Notes: generated by a model not told the origin, from the sequence alone. A DNA stretch of 64,000 bases from Mycolicibacterium insubricum (GCF_010731615.1 NZ_AP022618.1:2790001-2854000), one strand, 5' to 3'; positions 26,214 to 35,858 are shown, numbered from the stretch's first letter. A program made the numbers and translations.

Positions 26214-27179
26214 ATGCCGGAACTGGAGCGGCGCTTTCCCTTCGCGAGTTATCCCAAGGGATGGTTCCAGGTCGGCTACAGCCGTGACGTGGCCGTCGGG
26301 GAGGTCATCTCACTGCACTACTTCGGCACCCGGCTGATCTGCTACCGCGGAGAGTCCGGAACCGCTCACGTCCTCGACGCCTATTGCCCGCACCTCGGTG
26401 CCGACATCGCCGTCGGCGGTACCGTGCGCGAGGACTGCGTGGTCTGCCCGTTTCACGGGTGGAGGTTCAACGCGGCCGGCGCCAACGTCGAGATCCCTTA
26501 CGCCAAGAGCCCCAACCGGGTGGCCCGGCTGCGGGCCTGGCCCACCGAGGAACGCGCCGGGATCATCTTCGTCTGGCATTGCCCCGACGGTGGCGCGCCC
26601 GAATGGGAACTCCCGAAGATCCCCGAGGCCACCGACGCCGCGTTCAGCTTCTACGCCCCGGACGAGGCCCGATGGGTGTTCCGCTCCCACCCCCAGGAGG
26701 TCTTCGAGAACACGGTGGACATCGCGCATTTCGCGACGGTGCACGGCGTCTCGGCCTTCGGCAACCTCGACGTCGAATCCGACGGTCACCGGTTTCACGC
26801 CGTCGCCGAGGTCAACTTCGAAACGCCGCGCGGGCCGGTGGCCGGTGCGGTGGATTCCGAGCTTTTCGGGATGGGGATCGACGTGGTCCGGCACCGGGGC
26901 CTGGGCAGATCGTGCACGATTCTCACGGTGACCCCGATCGACGGTGAGTTGGTCGAGGCCCGCTACACCTTCTTCGTCTCCCTCGATCCGGAAACCGGGG
27001 AGAAGACCCGGATGGGCATGGGGTTCGCGCGGGACTTCTGCAAACAGATCGAGCAGGACATTCCCATCTGGGAGGCGAAGATCTACCGGACGCGGCCGGC
27101 GCTGGCGCCCGGGGAGTCGGCGATCGGCACGTTCCGCAACTGGGCCGAACTGTCCTATACCGAATCCGGGGTGCTGTGA
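26214..27179 (+). CDS. Rieske non-haem iron oxygenase, KshA-like
   Basis: A 321-residue aromatic/steroid ring-hydroxylating oxygenase subunit. The Rieske [2Fe-2S] ligands are C-x-H in YCPHLG (near residue 59) and C-x2-H in VCPFHGWRF. The mononuclear iron site is ENTVDIAHFATVHG, which supplies Asp and two His, in the spacing seen in 3-ketosteroid 9-alpha-hydroxylase (KshA). It is shorter than KshA (about 380). ATG 26214 follows AAAGGTGG. It overlaps the aldehyde dehydrogenase start. A reductase partner is not encoded in the window. Substrate inference: steroid or terpenoid ring. Confidence 0.9.
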   Translation: MPELERRFPFASYPKGWFQVGYSRDVAVGEVISLHYFGTRLICYRGESGTAHVLDAYCPHLGADIAVGGTVREDCVVCPFHGWRFNAAGANVEIPYAKSPNRVARLRAWPTEERAGIIFVWHCPDGGAPEWELPKIPEATDAAFSFYAPDEARWVFRSHPQEVFENTVDIAHFATVHGVSAFGNLDVESDGHRFHAVAEVNFETPRGPVAGAVDSELFGMGIDVVRHRGLGRSCTILTVTPIDGELVEARYTFFVSLDPETGEKTRMGMGFARDFCKQIEQDIPIWEAKIYRTRPALAPGESAIGTFRNWAELSYTESGVL

Positions 27180-28648
27180 TGACCATCCGCTCCTACGACC
27201 AGGTATTCATCGGCGGGTCCTGGCAGGACAGCAGCGGTGGACGCATCGAGGTGATCTCGCCGCATACCGAGGAGGTCATCGCCCACGCCGCCGCCGGTTC
27301 CGAGCATGACGTCGATCTCGCGGTCGGGGCCGCGCGCACGGCGTTCGACGAGGGGCCGTGGCCGCGGCTGTCGCTGGAGGAACGCATCGCCGCGGTCGAG
27401 CGGCTCGCGGCGCTCTACGGCGCGAACATCGACCCGATGGCCGATCTGATCACCGCGGAGATGGGTTCACCGGCCAGTTTCAGCCGGCTCGGCCAGGCGG
27501 CCGGGGCGGCGACCATGATACAGCTGGCCGTGCAGAACGCCCGGACGTTCCCGTGGGTGCAACGCCGCCCCGGCCTGTTCGGCGAGGTACATCTGCGCCG
27601 CCAGCCCGTCGGCACCGTGGGCATCATCATCCCGTGGAATGTGCCGCAGAACCTGTTGATGCCCAAGCTCATTCCCGCGCTCATCGCCGGATGCACCGTC
27701 GTGGTCAAACCCGCACCCGAGACCCCGCTGGACACCCTGTGGGTGGCCGAGATGATCGAGCAGGTCGGTCTGCCCGAGGGTGTGGTGTCGGTGGTGCCGG
27801 GTGGACGTGAGGTGGGGGAGGCGCTCGTGCGCCACCCGGGTATCGACAAGATCGCCTTCACCGGCAGCTCGGCCTCCGGCCGGCACATCGCCTCGGTGTG
27901 CGGGGAGCAGCTCAAGCGCTACAGCCTCGAACTCGGCGGCAAATCGGCCGCCATCGTTCTCGACGACGCGCACATCGGAAAGACCGTGTCCGGGCTGAAG
28001 ATGGCCAGCCTGATGAACAACGGCCAGGCGTGCGTCGCACAGACCCGCCTCCTGGTCAGTGAACGCCGGCACGACGAGTTCGTCGACGCGCTGGCGGACA
28101 TGATGGCGGATCTGGTGATCGGGGATCCCGCGGACCCGGCCACCGACATCGGACCGCTGGTGTCGCAGCGTCAGCAGCAGAGGGTGCAGAACTACATCCG
28201 CACCGGCAGTGCCGAGGGCGCGAAAATCGTTCTGGGTGGCGATGATTCACCGCGGGATCGCGGCTGGTACGTCCGGCCCACCCTGTTCGTCGACGCGACC
28301 AACGACATGACCATCGCGCGCCAGGAGATCTTCGGCCCGGTGCTCACCGTCATCAAGTACCGCGACGAACAGGACGCGGTGCGCATCGCCAACGACAGCG
28401 ACTACGGGCTGGCCGGCTCGGTGTGGACCAAGGACGTGGCGCACGGCCTGGAAATCTCCGGGCAGATCCGCACCGGCACCTACGGGATCAACATGTACAT
28501 GCTCGACATCTCCAGCCCGTTCGGCGGATTCAAGCAATCCGGCATCGGTCGGGAGTTCGCCGAGGAGGGCCTGGCCGAGTACACCGAACTGCAGACCGTG
28601 GTCAGCGCCGGCCGACTGCCCGCGCTGGGCGAGGATCAGCAGCGGTAG
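27179..28648 (+). CDS. aldehyde dehydrogenase
   Basis: A 489-residue NAD(P)-dependent aldehyde dehydrogenase. It has IIPWNVPQN, the cofactor loop FTGSSASGRHI, the general base in LELGGKSAAIV and the nucleophile Cys in NNGQACVAQT. The C-terminal EIFGPVLTV and SPFGGFKQSGIGREF are complete. It would oxidise an aldehyde to an acid. The ATG overlaps the Rieske stop by one base (TGATG); a GTG 3 bases upstream is possible. Its 3' end overlaps the convergent amidohydrolase by 13 bases. Confidence 0.94.
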   Translation: MTIRSYDQVFIGGSWQDSSGGRIEVISPHTEEVIAHAAAGSEHDVDLAVGAARTAFDEGPWPRLSLEERIAAVERLAALYGANIDPMADLITAEMGSPASFSRLGQAAGAATMIQLAVQNARTFPWVQRRPGLFGEVHLRRQPVGTVGIIIPWNVPQNLLMPKLIPALIAGCTVVVKPAPETPLDTLWVAEMIEQVGLPEGVVSVVPGGREVGEALVRHPGIDKIAFTGSSASGRHIASVCGEQLKRYSLELGGKSAAIVLDDAHIGKTVSGLKMASLMNNGQACVAQTRLLVSERRHDEFVDALADMMADLVIGDPADPATDIGPLVSQRQQQRVQNYIRTGSAEGAKIVLGGDDSPRDRGWYVRPTLFVDATNDMTIARQEIFGPVLTVIKYRDEQDAVRIANDSDYGLAGSVWTKDVAHGLEISGQIRTGTYGINMYMLDISSPFGGFKQSGIGREFAEEGLAEYTELQTVVSAGRLPALGEDQQR

Positions 28649-29511
28649 ACCCGCATCGCGTTGGCGGCGAACAGCTTGTCGCGTGCGGTGTCGTCGAGGC
28701 CGGCGGTGATGGCCGAGTAGCAGCCGAAGAGCTCGTCGAGGGACCCGTGGATCCCGTCCACCGGGAAATTGCTCGCGAACATGGCGCGGTCGACGCCGAA
28801 GCAGTCGATGGCGTGCTCCACCCACGGCGCCAGCACGCCGGGGTCCATGGTGCCCAGCGGTCCGGCCAACCCGGAGATCTTGCAGACCACGTTGTCACCG
28901 AGGTCACCGAGCGCGCGGAGGCCCTCGGCCCACAGCGCACGCTCCTGTTCGGATCGGTCGCGGGGCCACCCGGTGTGCTCCAGGACCACGAGCGGGGCCG
29001 CGACGTTCTCCAGCGCCCGCGCGCTGGCCAGCAGCAGATCGGGATGGATCATCAGCTCGACCACCAGATCCCGCTCGGCCAGTGCGGTGAGCATCTCGGT
29101 CCCGGGCAACGGTCCTTCCGCGCCCCCCATCGGGCGCACGCCGCGGAACCGGGTGGCGGTCAGCTGGCGATCGAGGGCGGCCACCTGTTCGGCCACCGAG
29201 TCCGCCGGCGGCAGGCCGCCGATGATCGCCGCGGGCTGGCCGTCGGCGTCGGCCCGCCGGTCGAGCTCCAGGGTCTCCTCGACCGAGTGCTCGCCGGTGG
29301 CGGCGGCGACGTTGACCAGCTTCTCCACGTTCCACCCGGTCGACTCCGCGAAGTAGGTGGCGGCGTCGAATCGCCGGCACATCGTGGACACGTCACCCAT
29401 GTCGAGCTCCTGGCGACCCGAGAGATAGGGGTACCAGTCGACGCGGGCCGGATCCCACAGGTGTACGTGCGCATCGACGATGCGCTTGGGTCGCGAGTCC
29501 GTGGACGTCAC
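28636..29511 (-). CDS. amidohydrolase family protein (TIM-barrel metal hydrolase)
   Basis: A 291-residue amidohydrolase_2 member. The N-terminal metal-binding HxH is in VDAHVHLW. Later conserved parts are MIHPDLL, VVLEHTGWP and FASNFPVDG, where the last would supply the final Asp/His region. Relatives hydrolyse lactones or decarboxylate ring-cleavage products. GTG at 29511 follows AGGAGG; the longer upstream frame is rejected as low-complexity and overlapping. It lies 70 bases downstream of the double-SDR gene and after the Baeyer-Villiger-type enzyme, so hydrolysis of an ester or lactone product is a fair guess. Confidence 0.85.
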   Translation of the reverse strand: MTSTDSRPKRIVDAHVHLWDPARVDWYPYLSGRQELDMGDVSTMCRRFDAATYFAESTGWNVEKLVNVAAATGEHSVEETLELDRRADADGQPAAIIGGLPPADSVAEQVAALDRQLTATRFRGVRPMGGAEGPLPGTEMLTALAERDLVVELMIHPDLLLASARALENVAAPLVVLEHTGWPRDRSEQERALWAEGLRALGDLGDNVVCKISGLAGPLGTMDPGVLAPWVEHAIDCFGVDRAMFASNFPVDGIHGSLDELFGCYSAITAGLDDTARDKLFAANAMRVYRC

Positions 29512-29581
29512 CGTCGCCTCCTGGTCTTCATCGCCATCCCTGTTCGCCCGTCGTCTCGGTTCGCCCGTTGTCCCCGTGTGT

Positions 29582-31171
29582 TCACCGGGGCTGGGTGATC
29601 TCGCCCAGCGCGTCGTCGAACCAGCCGGGCAGCGCCGGGCCGCCGAAGCTGATACTGCCGATCGGGCGGGGGTGGCTGCGGATGCCGAACCATCCGGCGC
29701 CCGCTGCGAGTTCGGCACCGGAGAGTTTGTCGGCGTCCGGGCTGCACACCAGATGCGCGACGAACTCGGCGGGTCCGCAACGGAATTCGGCGGGATCGGC
29801 CTCGACGGCGACGGCGAACGCCAGCACCGAACCACCGGTCGCGGGACGCCCCGCGCGGGCAAGTTGGGCACTCGCCTGGGCGCGGCTACGGCCCCCGGCG
29901 GTGGTGGCATTGGTGACGGTCACCAGCCGGATCGGGTGCCCGGCGCCCCGTGTGAGCTCCGCCACCGCCCGCGGCCACCGCGCATCGGCCAGCACCCGCT
30001 CGACGATGCCGTCGTGTTCGGCCAGGATCCGTTCCCACTGCGCACCGTGATCGGCGGCGGGGGTGCCCGTCGGTGCGATCACCACCGCGTCGAGGTCGGT
30101 GATCTCCGCCAGTTCTGACGGACCCGCGATCGGGTGGCAGGTCACTCCCCGCTCGGCAAGGGCCTGCGACAGCGCCGCCGCGACCTCGGAGTCGTCGGCC
30201 ACCAACGCGCACGAACGTATCGAGGTCGCAGCGGGTTCGCCCGGTTCGACGTGGTCGAACAGCGCACCGAAGCGGGCGTTGCTGCCGCCTCCGCTGACCT
30301 GATTCGCCTCGGCGGGCACCAGGGCGGTCGTCGTCGCGGCTTTGAGCAGGGGAGCGGGAACGTCGTCGCCACGCACGACTTCGATCAGGCGGGGTTCGTC
30401 GATCACGGCGACCTCGGATCCGCCGGCGAAGATGACGCGACCGCGGCAGGCGGTGAATTCCTCTGCCACCAGGTGGGCGCCGAGCGGGCCGAGGTGCTCG
30501 GGTTCGGGCATCGCGGCGAGCGACAGGCCGCCGGTGGCGCGCGGATTGGCCGCCTGTGCGCGGCTGAGCGCCTCGGTCACCATGCGGGTCGCGGCGATCG
30601 GGGAGACCGCGTTGACCACGACGCCCTCGGGTGCGTGGCGCCCGAGCTGCCAGGTGAGGGCCGCGACCGCGCGTTTGGCGCAGCCGTAGGCGCCGGCATC
30701 GGCGGCGCGCCAACCGGATCCGGAGGTGACGCCGAGAATGTGCCCGCGGCCGGCGGCGGCCATCAGCGGTAGCGCGGCACCGAGAATGTTGCGATAGCCG
30801 TCCAGGTGCACCGAGAGCACATCGCGCCAGTCGGCGTCGCTGCCGGTGGCGAACCCGGTGGGCCGGCTGATCCCGGCGACATTGACGACCGCGTCCAGGG
30901 CACCGAATTCATCGGCCAGTGCAGTGAACAGCGCCCGGATCCCGGTCTCGTCGGTCACCGAGAGGGCGGATGCTCGCGCGTGGCCACCGGCGGCCACGAT
31001 CCGGTCCGCGGTGGTCTCGGCGGGTGCCGGGAGCGCGGTGGATCCGTCGACGGACAGAAGGGGATCGACGGTGACCACGAAAGCGCCGGTGCGGGATATG
31101 GATTGGGCGATCGCGGCGCCGATTCCTGCGCCACCGCCGGTGACGACGACGACGCGCTGCCGCGCACTCAC
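29582..31171 (-). CDS. tandem two-domain SDR-like protein
   Basis: A 529-residue protein, twice the usual SDR length. Residues 1 to about 260 form a complete SDR: TGGGAGIG, NVAG, and the catalytic TSGSGW with YGCAKRA. From about 300 onward a second, degenerate Rossmann-like unit follows (CALVADDSEVAAALSQALAE, then VVIAPTG and later FVAHLVCSP), with no clear Tyr-x3-Lys. The GTG start overlaps the upstream monooxygenase stop by 4 bases (GTGA). It probably oxidises an alcohol with its first domain; the second may bind a partner or substrate. Tandem SDRs resemble the FabG4 type, but here the order and degeneration differ. Confidence 0.75.
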   Translation of the reverse strand: MSARQRVVVVTGGGAGIGAAIAQSISRTGAFVVTVDPLLSVDGSTALPAPAETTADRIVAAGGHARASALSVTDETGIRALFTALADEFGALDAVVNVAGISRPTGFATGSDADWRDVLSVHLDGYRNILGAALPLMAAAGRGHILGVTSGSGWRAADAGAYGCAKRAVAALTWQLGRHAPEGVVVNAVSPIAATRMVTEALSRAQAANPRATGGLSLAAMPEPEHLGPLGAHLVAEEFTACRGRVIFAGGSEVAVIDEPRLIEVVRGDDVPAPLLKAATTTALVPAEANQVSGGGSNARFGALFDHVEPGEPAATSIRSCALVADDSEVAAALSQALAERGVTCHPIAGPSELAEITDLDAVVIAPTGTPAADHGAQWERILAEHDGIVERVLADARWPRAVAELTRGAGHPIRLVTVTNATTAGGRSRAQASAQLARAGRPATGGSVLAFAVAVEADPAEFRCGPAEFVAHLVCSPDADKLSGAELAAGAGWFGIRSHPRPIGSISFGGPALPGWFDDALGEITQPR

Positions 31172-32952
31172 CTCAGGTCCAGGCCGTCGAATTCACCTGC
31201 GGCGAGCCAGCCTTCGAGCAGATCCCGGTAGGCGAAGAAGTCGCCGAACCGCGGGCCGTAGTTGGTGTCTCGCGCTCGGATCCCGCCCGGGTCGCCCTCG
31301 TTGTTCAGCCGCGACGGCGTGCACGCTGACATCACGGCGCTCGCATCGCGGTGGGTGTCGACGATCTGCTGGATCCAGTCGGCCTCGGCGTCGGCGTTGA
31401 CGTCGAAGACCCGGATGCCGCGCTGCTCCAGCAGTGCCACGGCACCCGCGACGAATTCGGCGCCGACCTCGGCCAGCTGGGTGTAGTTGACGGTGACGAC
31501 GGCCTGCTGGCCGGGTGCCGGCAGCACGAACATGTTCGGGAAGCCGTGGCTCATCATGCCGTAGAGGGTGGCGGAGCCGTCTGCCCACTTCTGTTCCAGG
31601 GTGATGCCGCCGCGGCCGACGATCTCGTGGCCGATTCGGCGGGGCAGGGGTGTGACCTCGGCTTCGAACCCGGTGCCGTACACGATGCCGTCGACGTCGT
31701 ACTGCTGTCCGTCGACGACCGGGCCCCGGTCGGTGATCCGGTCGATGCCGGCGGGGGAGTCGACCAGGGTGACGTTGTCGCGGTTGTAGGCGTCGAAGTA
31801 CTCGTCGTGGAAGCACGGCCGCTTGCACATGTACCGGTAGTACGGCTTGAGCATCGCGGCGACGTCTGGTTTGTGCACCAGCTCGTCGATGCGCCGGCGG
31901 TGTTCCTCCATGATCGCGAAGTCGACTTCTTCTGCGTTGCGGATGAACTCGTCGATGGTCATGCCCTCGCGCCGCTGCGGGTTCTGGATGAGCGCATAGT
32001 GGTGCGTCCAGCCGTCGTCGGTGAGGTCCACCTCCACCGGGCGGCCCAGCATGATCGACTGAAAGTTGTCCATCCGCGCCTTCTGCCAGCCGGGCGCCAG
32101 ATTCTCGGCGAAGGACGGATCGGTGGGCCGGTTGCCGCGGACGCCGATCGCCGACGGAGTGCGCTGGAAGACGTAGACGTGCTTGGCGGCCTCGGCGAGC
32201 CCGGGCAGGCACTGCAGCCCGCTGGCTCCGGTGCCGACCAGCGCCACCGACTGGTCGGCCAGACCGGTGAGCGGCTGCCCCGGTGCGCCTCCGGTCTTGC
32301 TGTAGTCCCAGCGGGCGGTGTGGAACGCCCATCCGTCGAAATCGTCCATGCCCGGGATGTCGGGCAGCTTCACCAGGTTGAGGATGCCCACCGCCAGCAC
32401 GTAGTAGCGGCAGGAGATCTCATCGCCTCGGTCGGTGTGTACGGTCCATCGGCCCGCGTCCTCGTCCCAGACCGTCCGGGTGACGCGGGTGTGGAACAGC
32501 GCGTCGCGCTCCAGGTCGAAGCGCTCGGCGACCGCCTGAAGGTGGAGCCGGATCTCCTCACCGTAGGCGTAGCGGCGGCTGGGGATGTAGTCGAGCTCCT
32601 CGAGCAGCGGCAGGTACTGGTAGCTCTCGATGTCGCACATGACCCCGGGGTAGCGATTCCAGTACCAGGTGCCGCCGACACCGCCGGCGGTATCGATGAT
32701 CCTGATCCGCTCGATGCCCGCCTTGCGCAGGTGAGCGCCGGTGAGCAGGCCTGCGATCCCGCCGCCGAGGATGACCACCTCGGGATCGTCGGTGATGGGC
32801 GCACGCGCGAGGTACGGGGTGAAGGGGTCGGCGAGGTAGTCGGTCGCCCCGGTGTCGGCGCGCATATCACGCAGGGCCGCGCGTTGGGGAACGAGCCGCT
32901 TGTCTCGTTCTTCCCGGTACTTCGCGTGTACGACGTCGGGGTCGAAGGCCAT
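31168..32952 (-). CDS. flavin monooxygenase, Baeyer-Villiger type
   Basis: A 594-residue FAD/NADPH monooxygenase. First dinucleotide motif ILGGGIAGLLTG, second VALVGTGASGLQC, and between them the BVMO fingerprint as FDGWAFHTARWDYS (FxGxxxHTxxW). It would insert oxygen next to a ketone to make an ester or lactone. An N-terminal extension of about 55 residues precedes the FAD motif, as in steroid/cyclopentadecanone-type BVMOs. First gene of an operon with the double SDR and the amidohydrolase. The divergent gap to the third P450 contains inverted repeats. Confidence 0.92.
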   Translation of the reverse strand: MAFDPDVVHAKYREERDKRLVPQRAALRDMRADTGATDYLADPFTPYLARAPITDDPEVVILGGGIAGLLTGAHLRKAGIERIRIIDTAGGVGGTWYWNRYPGVMCDIESYQYLPLLEELDYIPSRRYAYGEEIRLHLQAVAERFDLERDALFHTRVTRTVWDEDAGRWTVHTDRGDEISCRYYVLAVGILNLVKLPDIPGMDDFDGWAFHTARWDYSKTGGAPGQPLTGLADQSVALVGTGASGLQCLPGLAEAAKHVYVFQRTPSAIGVRGNRPTDPSFAENLAPGWQKARMDNFQSIMLGRPVEVDLTDDGWTHHYALIQNPQRREGMTIDEFIRNAEEVDFAIMEEHRRRIDELVHKPDVAAMLKPYYRYMCKRPCFHDEYFDAYNRDNVTLVDSPAGIDRITDRGPVVDGQQYDVDGIVYGTGFEAEVTPLPRRIGHEIVGRGGITLEQKWADGSATLYGMMSHGFPNMFVLPAPGQQAVVTVNYTQLAEVGAEFVAGAVALLEQRGIRVFDVNADAEADWIQQIVDTHRDASAVMSACTPSRLNNEGDPGGIRARDTNYGPRFGDFFAYRDLLEGWLAAGEFDGLDLR

Positions 32953-33069
32953 GGGACTCCTTTTCGCCGGTGATCCGGGGCTATTCTACTAACTATATAA
33001 AGATTGCAGAACAGTCATCGGTCATTGGGTCCGTCAATTTCCGCCCGCGTCCACCTCGGGCCGGGTTTT

Positions 33070-33085
33070 ACTGACTATGGTCAGT
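33070..33085. promoter_or_regulatory. inverted repeat in the BVMO/P450 divergent gap
   Basis: ACTGAC-TATG-GTCAGT, perfect 6-bp arms. A related sequence TACTAACTATATAAAG sits at 32987-33002 close to the BVMO start, sharing TACTnACTAT. The two may be paired operators of one TetR-type regulator not identified in the window. Confidence 0.45.
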
Positions 33086-33153
33086 GAATATGTGCTCGCG
33101 GCCCACGTGGTCGCCCATCGAAGCCCTCTACATGAGTAAGGATCGGCCTGCCG

Positions 33154-34371
33154 GTGCCCAAGTCGCTCGAAGAACACGCCGACAACTGGGATCTTCGCCA
33201 CGAGGATTTCAACGACAACGACCGGCTGTATGCCGTCTACGAGGTCATGCGGGAGCGCTCGCCCTTCGCCCAGACCGACACCCCATTCCTGAGCGCCCTA
33301 CCGGGTGGATCGTGGGTCGCCGTGGGATATGACGAGTGCTACAAGATCCTCCAGGACTGGGAACACTTCTCCAGCAACCCGACTCCCGAGGGGGCCGAGC
33401 AACTCGCCGGCGATCTGGTGATCACCCTCGACCCGCCGCGGCAGCAGAAGTTCCGCAAGGTGCTCAACCCGTACTTCTCGCCGGCCCGGATGAAGGCGCT
33501 GCGGCCGCACATCGAGACCGAAACCGACCTACTGATCGACGCATTCGTCGAATCGGGATCCGGAGACCTGGCCCACGTTGCCTGGCGCCAGCCCGGAATC
33601 GTGTTCTTCAAGTACGTCCTGGGCATGCCCATCGACGATGTCCCGCTGTGTGTGGGGTTGACCGACACCGCGCTCAACGGTGCGACCGAGGAGGAACGGA
33701 TGGGGGCCTGGGGAGGCCTCTATCAGCATCTGCACGACGCGGTCACCGCCCGCACCCAGGAGCCGCCGCGCGACGACATGATCGACGTGCTGATCAACGC
33801 CGAGATCGACGGTGAGAGACTGCCGTTCAACGACGTTGTCGCCAACGCGATGTTGCTGGTGCAGGCCGGGCTGGAGACCACCGCCAGCGCGATGTCGGTG
33901 GCCTTCCACTATCTCGCCACGCATCCCGGCGAGCGGGACCGCCTGATCCGGGAACCGGAGATCATTCCGCGGGCGGTGGAGGAGTTCATCCGGTTCGGCG
34001 GGTCCATCCACGGCATCCCGCGCACGGTGGTCGGCGAGGTCGAGGTCGGCGGCCAGGCGTTCTGCCCCGGGGAATCCGTTCAGGTCAACTATGCCGCCGC
34101 CAACCGGGACCCGGCCGAGTTCCCCGAACCGAATCGCTGCATCCTGGACCGTCAGGCCAACCGCCACCTGGGTTTCGGCGCGGGAGTGCACCGTTGCCTG
34201 GGATCCAATTTGGCCCGCCTGGAGTTTCAGGTCGGGGTCGAGCAGGTCCTCTCGAGACTGCCGGACTTCACCCTGGCGCCCGACGAGACCCCGGAGTTCC
34301 ACGGCAACTCGGTGACCCGCGCGTTCCGATACCTCCCGGTGGTCTTCACCCCGGGACCGCGCTCGGCGTAA
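33154..34371 (+). CDS. cytochrome P450 (third)
   Basis: A 405-residue P450. I-helix VQAGLETTASA, ExxR in VEEFIRF, haem loop FGAGVHRCLG. The GTG start is near the end of a 200-base divergent region shared with the BVMO gene; no strong ribosome site is visible (GGATCGG about 9 bases upstream). Its 3' end is 16 bases from the convergent transporter gene. Together with the BVMO, SDR and amidohydrolase it forms an oxidative set, probably for a terpenoid or steroid-like compound. Confidence 0.92.
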   Translation: MPKSLEEHADNWDLRHEDFNDNDRLYAVYEVMRERSPFAQTDTPFLSALPGGSWVAVGYDECYKILQDWEHFSSNPTPEGAEQLAGDLVITLDPPRQQKFRKVLNPYFSPARMKALRPHIETETDLLIDAFVESGSGDLAHVAWRQPGIVFFKYVLGMPIDDVPLCVGLTDTALNGATEEERMGAWGGLYQHLHDAVTARTQEPPRDDMIDVLINAEIDGERLPFNDVVANAMLLVQAGLETTASAMSVAFHYLATHPGERDRLIREPEIIPRAVEEFIRFGGSIHGIPRTVVGEVEVGGQAFCPGESVQVNYAAANRDPAEFPEPNRCILDRQANRHLGFGAGVHRCLGSNLARLEFQVGVEQVLSRLPDFTLAPDETPEFHGNSVTRAFRYLPVVFTPGPRSA

Positions 34372-34387
34372 GACGCCCGCGCGCCTG

Positions 34388-35761
34388 CTACGGCGGGGTA
34401 GCGGCCCACGGTGTGCGTTCAGGATCCGGCCCGATGAACGAGGCGCCCAGACCGACGAGCGCCATCGCGGCCGCCACCCAGAACACCGTCGGCAGCGTGG
34501 CGACGTCCAGCGCCACCGCCACCCATGCCGAGCCAGCTGCCGAACCGGTGAATCTCACCAGGTTGAACAGGCCCAGGCCGGTGCCCTGCTGACCGGCCGG
34601 TGACTTCGTCGCGCCGCTTGCCGCCGGAGTCTGCACCAGCCCGACCCCGACGCCCACCGACGCCAGCACCACCAGCAACAGCGGCGTCGAGACGGTGGGC
34701 CGGCCCAGCAGCACCGCCAGCGACACCTCGGCGAGGACCAGCACGATCAACCCGGTGCGCAGCACCCGGCGCGGGCGCAGCCGGTCCATGTAGCGGCCGA
34801 CGGGCGGGCCGAGCAGCACCATGACGGCCGGCACCGCGAACAGCGTCAGCCCGGCCGTCGACTGGGAGGCGCCTTCGGCAACCAGGTACAGCGGTATCGC
34901 GACCAGCGTGGTGCCGAGGGCGAACATCTGGGTGAAAGCCGCCAGTGTGCTGCGCAGGAAACGTGATTCGGCGGCCAGTCGTAGGTCGATGAACGGCTCG
35001 GCGACCCGCAGGCTGTGCGCCACGAACCAGGCCAGACCGAGGGTGCCGACCACCAGCGACGCCATCGCGCCCGGGGTTGGGTTGGCGATCTGTGCCAGCC
35101 CGGACACCAGCGCCGCCGACCCGAGGGTCAGCGTCGCCGCGCCGATCACATCGAGCCGTTTCCGGATTCCGGGTGAGGCGGGGATGTAACGCAGCGTGCC
35201 GATGAGACCGATCGCGGCGACCGGGATCAACGGTGCGAACACCCAGCGCCAGCCCCAGCCGTCGGCGACCAGGCCGCCCATCGTCGGGCCGATGGCCTGG
35301 CCCAGGCCGTTGACCGACGCCCACGCGCCGATCGCGCGGCTGCGTTTCTCTCCGGTGAACAGCCACTGGATCAGCCCCATGACCACCGGTGCAAACGGGG
35401 CGGCCGCCACCCCGCCGAGGGTGCGCCAGATGATCAGCACCCCCAGTGAACCCGCGGTGGCCGCGCCCAGCGCACAGATCATCGTGGCGATCAGCGCCAC
35501 GATGTAGACGCGGCGACGGCCGAACCGGTCGCCGACCCAGCCGGCCAGTGGCATCGACGCGGCGAACGCCAGCAGGAATCCGACGACGACGAAGACGCCG
35601 TCGGTCAGCGGGGCGTCGAACTCGGCGAGGATGGAACTCAACGGCACGTTGACGACGTTGTTGCCGACCGTGCCGACCAGGGTGCCGGCCAGTAACGCCG
35701 CCAGGGCGAGCGGGGTGCCGGCCGGCGTCACCGCGGAACCGGTGCTGATGTCGGCTGACAT
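34388..35761 (-). CDS. MFS transporter, DHA2-like drug/solute exporter
   Basis: A 457-residue integral membrane protein with about 14 hydrophobic segments. The conserved loop between segments 2 and 3 is GWVGDRFGRRRVY. A second half of similar hydrophobicity follows a short loop around residue 200. Members use the proton gradient to export drugs or metabolites. The long overlapping frame on the same strand is a shadow. Its start is 97 bases from the divergent acyltransferase gene. Confidence 0.9.
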   Translation of the reverse strand: MSADISTGSAVTPAGTPLALAALLAGTLVGTVGNNVVNVPLSSILAEFDAPLTDGVFVVVGFLLAFAASMPLAGWVGDRFGRRRVYIVALIATMICALGAATAGSLGVLIIWRTLGGVAAAPFAPVVMGLIQWLFTGEKRSRAIGAWASVNGLGQAIGPTMGGLVADGWGWRWVFAPLIPVAAIGLIGTLRYIPASPGIRKRLDVIGAATLTLGSAALVSGLAQIANPTPGAMASLVVGTLGLAWFVAHSLRVAEPFIDLRLAAESRFLRSTLAAFTQMFALGTTLVAIPLYLVAEGASQSTAGLTLFAVPAVMVLLGPPVGRYMDRLRPRRVLRTGLIVLVLAEVSLAVLLGRPTVSTPLLLVVLASVGVGVGLVQTPAASGATKSPAGQQGTGLGLFNLVRFTGSAAGSAWVAVALDVATLPTVFWVAAAMALVGLGASFIGPDPERTPWAATPP

Positions 35762-35858
35762 CCGGCGAGGCTATAGCAACCTGAGAGTTTGTCGCAGATT
35801 CCCGACCGGTGCGCGGGTCGCACGCCGATACTCGATGCACAGCCATCGAGGAGGACAC

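Noticed and set aside
31351..32973. 540-codon open frame on the plus strand
   Set aside because: Lies antisense to the well-supported Baeyer-Villiger monooxygenase; composition is that of a GC-rich shadow and no family motif is present.
26156..33085. KstR or KstR2 operators in the catabolic region
   Set aside because: No convincing AACnnGTT-type site with correct flanks was found at promoters; the repeats seen there have other cores.
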